From Ignavibacteriales bacterium (GTDB taxonomy: Bacteria; Bacteroidota; Ignavibacteria; Ignavibacteriales; Melioribacteraceae), in the NCBI GenBank assembly GCA_007280825.1, contig QYQI01000055.1, forward strand, positions 1 to 8,224: a stretch of DNA of 8,224 nucleotides, given 5' to 3'. Below the pieces are notes generated by a model. The model was not told where the DNA came from. It ran no database searches and saw only the letters and a list, made by a program, of their open reading frames with translations. Shown piece after piece: positions 6,588 to 8,224 of the stretch; the stretch's first letter is position 1; every line of letters begins with the position of its first letter. Position numbers and translations under genes: made by a program.

Positions 6588-6903
6588 TAGCATTATTTTT
6601 TTTCAGATCATTCAGATAGTCGTTCGCCTTCTTAAAAAAACTTTCCCATTTAGTTTTATCATTGGCATATTTTTCAAGTTCATTCTGAAAATCTTTTTCG
6701 GTTATTTTGTATTTAGAGAAGATTAGGCTTCTATGAGTTTGAAGTGAATCGGAGTTGGTTGAATAAGTTTCTTCGACTACTACGTTTTCAACGTAAACTT
6801 TGATTAAAGTTTCTTCCGGTACTTTTTCTTTACTGCATCCAAAAAAAACTATACTTAACGAAAGAAAAATTAATACGATATTATTTTTTCTTACTGGCTT
6901 CAA
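6580..6903 (-). CDS. Small predicted lipoprotein, DUF4296-like
   Basis: A 107-residue protein. Its N-terminus MKPVRKNN is basic, then a hydrophobic segment IVLIFLSLSIVF leads to FGC with Cys23, a lipobox-like signal-peptidase II site, so the mature protein should be a membrane-anchored lipoprotein of about 85 residues. The body has EETLIKVYVENVVVEE followed by IFSKYKITEKDFQNELEKYANDKTKWESFFKKANDYLNDL, a pattern like DUF4296 lipoproteins of Bacteroidota, whose role is unknown. The start codon is TTG (6901-6903): no ATG or GTG exists between the upstream in-frame stop and the signal sequence, and a purine-rich AGAAAAGAAG lies just upstream. The start overlaps the last 23 bp of the rhomboid gene, implying translational coupling. 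The 3' end overlaps the end of recQ by 8 bp, tail to tail. The family link is from motif memory and is less certain than the lipoprotein call. Confidence 0.78.
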   Translation of the reverse strand: MKPVRKNNIVLIFLSLSIVFFGCSKEKVPEETLIKVYVENVVVEETYSTNSDSLQTHRSLIFSKYKITEKDFQNELEKYANDKTKWESFFKKANDYLNDLKKNNAIK

Positions 6904-7810
6904 ATAAAATCTTCTTTTCTCTGTCTGTTAAATTTTGATATCCGCTTTTACTTATTTTTTCTAGAATTACATCAATTTCGGCTTCTGTTACAACATCTTC
7001 TTTTTTAGATTTATTGATGTCATAAAATTTAGCATCTTTAATATCTTTTGGTTGTGATTTAAATATATTACGGAATGAGGAACTTGAAAATCCATTACTT
7101 GATTTCTTGAATGTCCCAAATATATTTCCTGCACTTATACGACTTCTTCTATCGTAAAGTATAAAGAAGAAAGCTGTGATTGCACCGCCAATATGAGCGA
7201 GATGTGCAACAAGACTTTGATTACCGACCGACATAAACTCGATCACTACAAGAAATGCAATCAAATATTTTGCTTTAACTGGAATTAAGAAGTAGACATA
7301 AACATAACGGTCAGGAAAAAACATTGCGAAAGCAATCATTACTCCAAATACTGCACCGGAAGCACCAATAGTTGGTGCCATCCCACCTTCGAATAATGGC
7401 GACAAGAAAAGCTGGATTAATCCTGCACCAATTCCGCATGCAAGATAAAAGATCAAGAATTTCTTAGAACCCATTATGTTTTCTATTTCCATCCCGAACA
7501 TCCAAAGCATAAACATATTGAATAGAATATGAGTAAAATTTGCATGTAAGAATTGATAGGTTAATAACTGCCAAACGTAAAAGTTATTGTGGTCACCAAG
7601 AATAGGATTAAGAGCAAAATATTTTGTTAAAATATATTCATAGCTTACAGCATAGCCTTCTGAAGAATAACCATAAACAATCATTTGCGAAATAAGTTGA
7701 ATAAAAAAAACAATTCCGTTTGCAAATAATATTTTTTTAAGCACCGGCGGGAAGAAACTAAATCCGCCTAATCCCGATGGTTTGTAATAATCTCTTGAAT
7801 CTAATCCCAT
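6881..7810 (-). CDS. Rhomboid-family intramembrane serine protease with DUF6576-like C-terminal tail
   Basis: A multi-pass membrane protease that cleaves transmembrane substrates within or near the bilayer. In 309 residues there are about six hydrophobic segments (roughly 24-47, 78-108, 117-138, 146-165, 170-194, 200-220). The signature motifs are complete: HILFNMFMLW with H94 and N98 of the HxxxN oxyanion motif, GASG with nucleophile S151, and AHLAHIGG with catalytic H206, so it should be active. The extended loop with the WQLLTYQFLH motif is typical. After the last membrane span a polar, Ser/Lys-rich linker (222-270) leads to an acidic-basic helical tail, AEIDVILEKISKSGYQNLTDREKKIL, resembling the DUF6576 segment found at the end of many Bacteroidota rhomboids. 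ATG at 7808-7810 has GGAAA 5 nt upstream (7816-7820). The gene is upstream of, and overlaps by 23 bp, the lipoprotein gene. The natural substrate cannot be predicted. Confidence 0.93.
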   Translation of the reverse strand: MGLDSRDYYKPSGLGGFSFFPPVLKKILFANGIVFFIQLISQMIVYGYSSEGYAVSYEYILTKYFALNPILGDHNNFYVWQLLTYQFLHANFTHILFNMFMLWMFGMEIENIMGSKKFLIFYLACGIGAGLIQLFLSPLFEGGMAPTIGASGAVFGVMIAFAMFFPDRYVYVYFLIPVKAKYLIAFLVVIEFMSVGNQSLVAHLAHIGGAITAFFFILYDRRSRISAGNIFGTFKKSSNGFSSSSFRNIFKSQPKDIKDAKFYDINKSKKEDVVTEAEIDVILEKISKSGYQNLTDREKKILFEASKKK

Positions 7811-7882
7811 TTATATTTCCATTCTATGTATTGTTAAGTTAATCGTTTTATTTTTGAAATGAAATAATGTTGTTTTCAATAT

Positions 7883-7940
7883 TAAGATCATGAGCAAGAT
7901 CAAGAAAAATTTTATCATTATGCTCATGCTCTTGATCTTA
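7883..7940 (-). terminator. Strong stem-loop just downstream of pgk, probable transcript-end structure
   Basis: Arms of 20 nt (7883-7902 and 7921-7940) pair at 17 of 20 positions around an 18-nt loop. It begins one base after the pgk TAA in the direction of transcription. No T-run follows on the minus strand, so it is not a textbook intrinsic terminator; it may be a processing or stabilising hairpin, or a dispersed palindromic repeat. The repeated word GATCAnGAGCA appears within both arms. Confidence 0.5.
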
Positions 7941-7941
7941 T

Positions 7942-8224
7942 TTACACATCATCATTCAACGCTTCAACACCGGGTAATACTTTTCCTTCTAAGAATTCTA
8001 AAGATGCACCGCCGCCGGTTGAAACATGAGAAACTTTATCATCCAATCCAGCTTTTTTTATAGCAGCAGCAGAATCGCCTCCGCCAATAATTGTTACAGC
8101 TCCTTTAGTAGTTGCTTCTGCTAAAGCTGCGGCAATCGTATTTGTTCCTTTTGCAAAATTATCAAACTCAAATACTCCCATCGGTCCATTCCAGATCACA
8201 GTTTTACTTTTAAGAATTATATCC
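7942..8224 (-). CDS. pgk: Phosphoglycerate kinase, C-terminal part (5' end outside window)
   Basis: Phosphoglycerate kinase transfers the phosphate of 1,3-bisphosphoglycerate to ADP in glycolysis, in the cytoplasm. The visible 93 residues begin DIILKSKTVIWNGPMGVFE and belong to the C-terminal nucleotide-binding domain: WNGPMGVFE, the GGGDSAAA loop, KVSHVSTGGGASLEFLEG with the glycine-rich STGGGA segment, and the characteristic end LPGVEAL followed by NDDV and a TAA stop. The reading frame stays open to the right edge, and a GTG at 8199 is an internal Val, not a start. A full gene would be about 395 residues, so roughly 300 codons lie beyond the window. It is followed by a stem-loop, then the rhomboid gene 131 bp away on the same strand; whether they share a transcript is open. 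Confidence 0.95.
   Translation of the reverse strand, partial: DIILKSKTVIWNGPMGVFEFDNFAKGTNTIAAALAEATTKGAVTIIGGGDSAAAIKKAGLDDKVSHVSTGGGASLEFLEGKVLPGVEALNDDV

Overview
The window is AT-rich (roughly 35% G+C by eye) and reads as a chromosomal segment from the Bacteroidota/Chlorobi side of the tree, possibly an Ignavibacteria-like organism. The pointers are a rhomboid protease with a DUF6576-type tail, a DUF4296-like small lipoprotein, a large RecQ with a Bacteroidota-type insertion, a four-helix-bundle (S23-type) gene, AT-rich leaders with weak Shine-Dalgarno sequences, and a dispersed-repeat-like palindrome. This placement is inference; no rRNA or other marker gene is present.

Layout. All genes are on the minus strand except recQ. 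From low to high coordinates: the 5' part of a four-helix-bundle gene (1-284, running off the left edge), preceded by a 7-bp tandem repeat; an SDR oxidoreductase that lacks the canonical Tyr-Lys catalytic pair (317-1114); a 149-bp imperfect palindrome that looks like a MITE or REP element (1171-1319); acetate kinase ackA (1345-2574), complete in length but carrying an in-frame TAG at codon 274; and a 3-hydroxyacyl-CoA dehydrogenase (2591-3526) 16 bp upstream of ackA, probably in the same transcript. A 469-bp divergent intergenic region with small inverted repeats follows, then recQ on the plus strand (3996-6587). recQ converges on, and overlaps by 8 bp, a small lipoprotein gene (6580-6903) that has a TTG start. 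That gene in turn overlaps the end of a rhomboid intramembrane protease gene (6881-7810). A strong 20-bp-arm stem-loop (7883-7940) separates the rhomboid from the 3' end of phosphoglycerate kinase pgk (7942-8224, cut by the right edge).

How the genes fit together. The dehydrogenase and acetate kinase suggest a small fermentative or acyl-CoA module: reduction or oxidation of 3-hydroxyacyl-CoA, and ATP from acetyl phosphate. No phosphotransacetylase, thiolase or crotonase is in view. pgk is the glycolytic ATP-forming step. The rhomboid and lipoprotein form a translationally coupled envelope pair. recQ stands alone as a DNA-repair helicase. I found no defence island, phage, CRISPR or tRNA. The most notable points are the single amber codon in an otherwise intact ackA, the composite RecQ architecture, the MITE-like palindrome, and the heptamer repeat that covers both the SDR stop codon and the leader of the four-helix-bundle gene.
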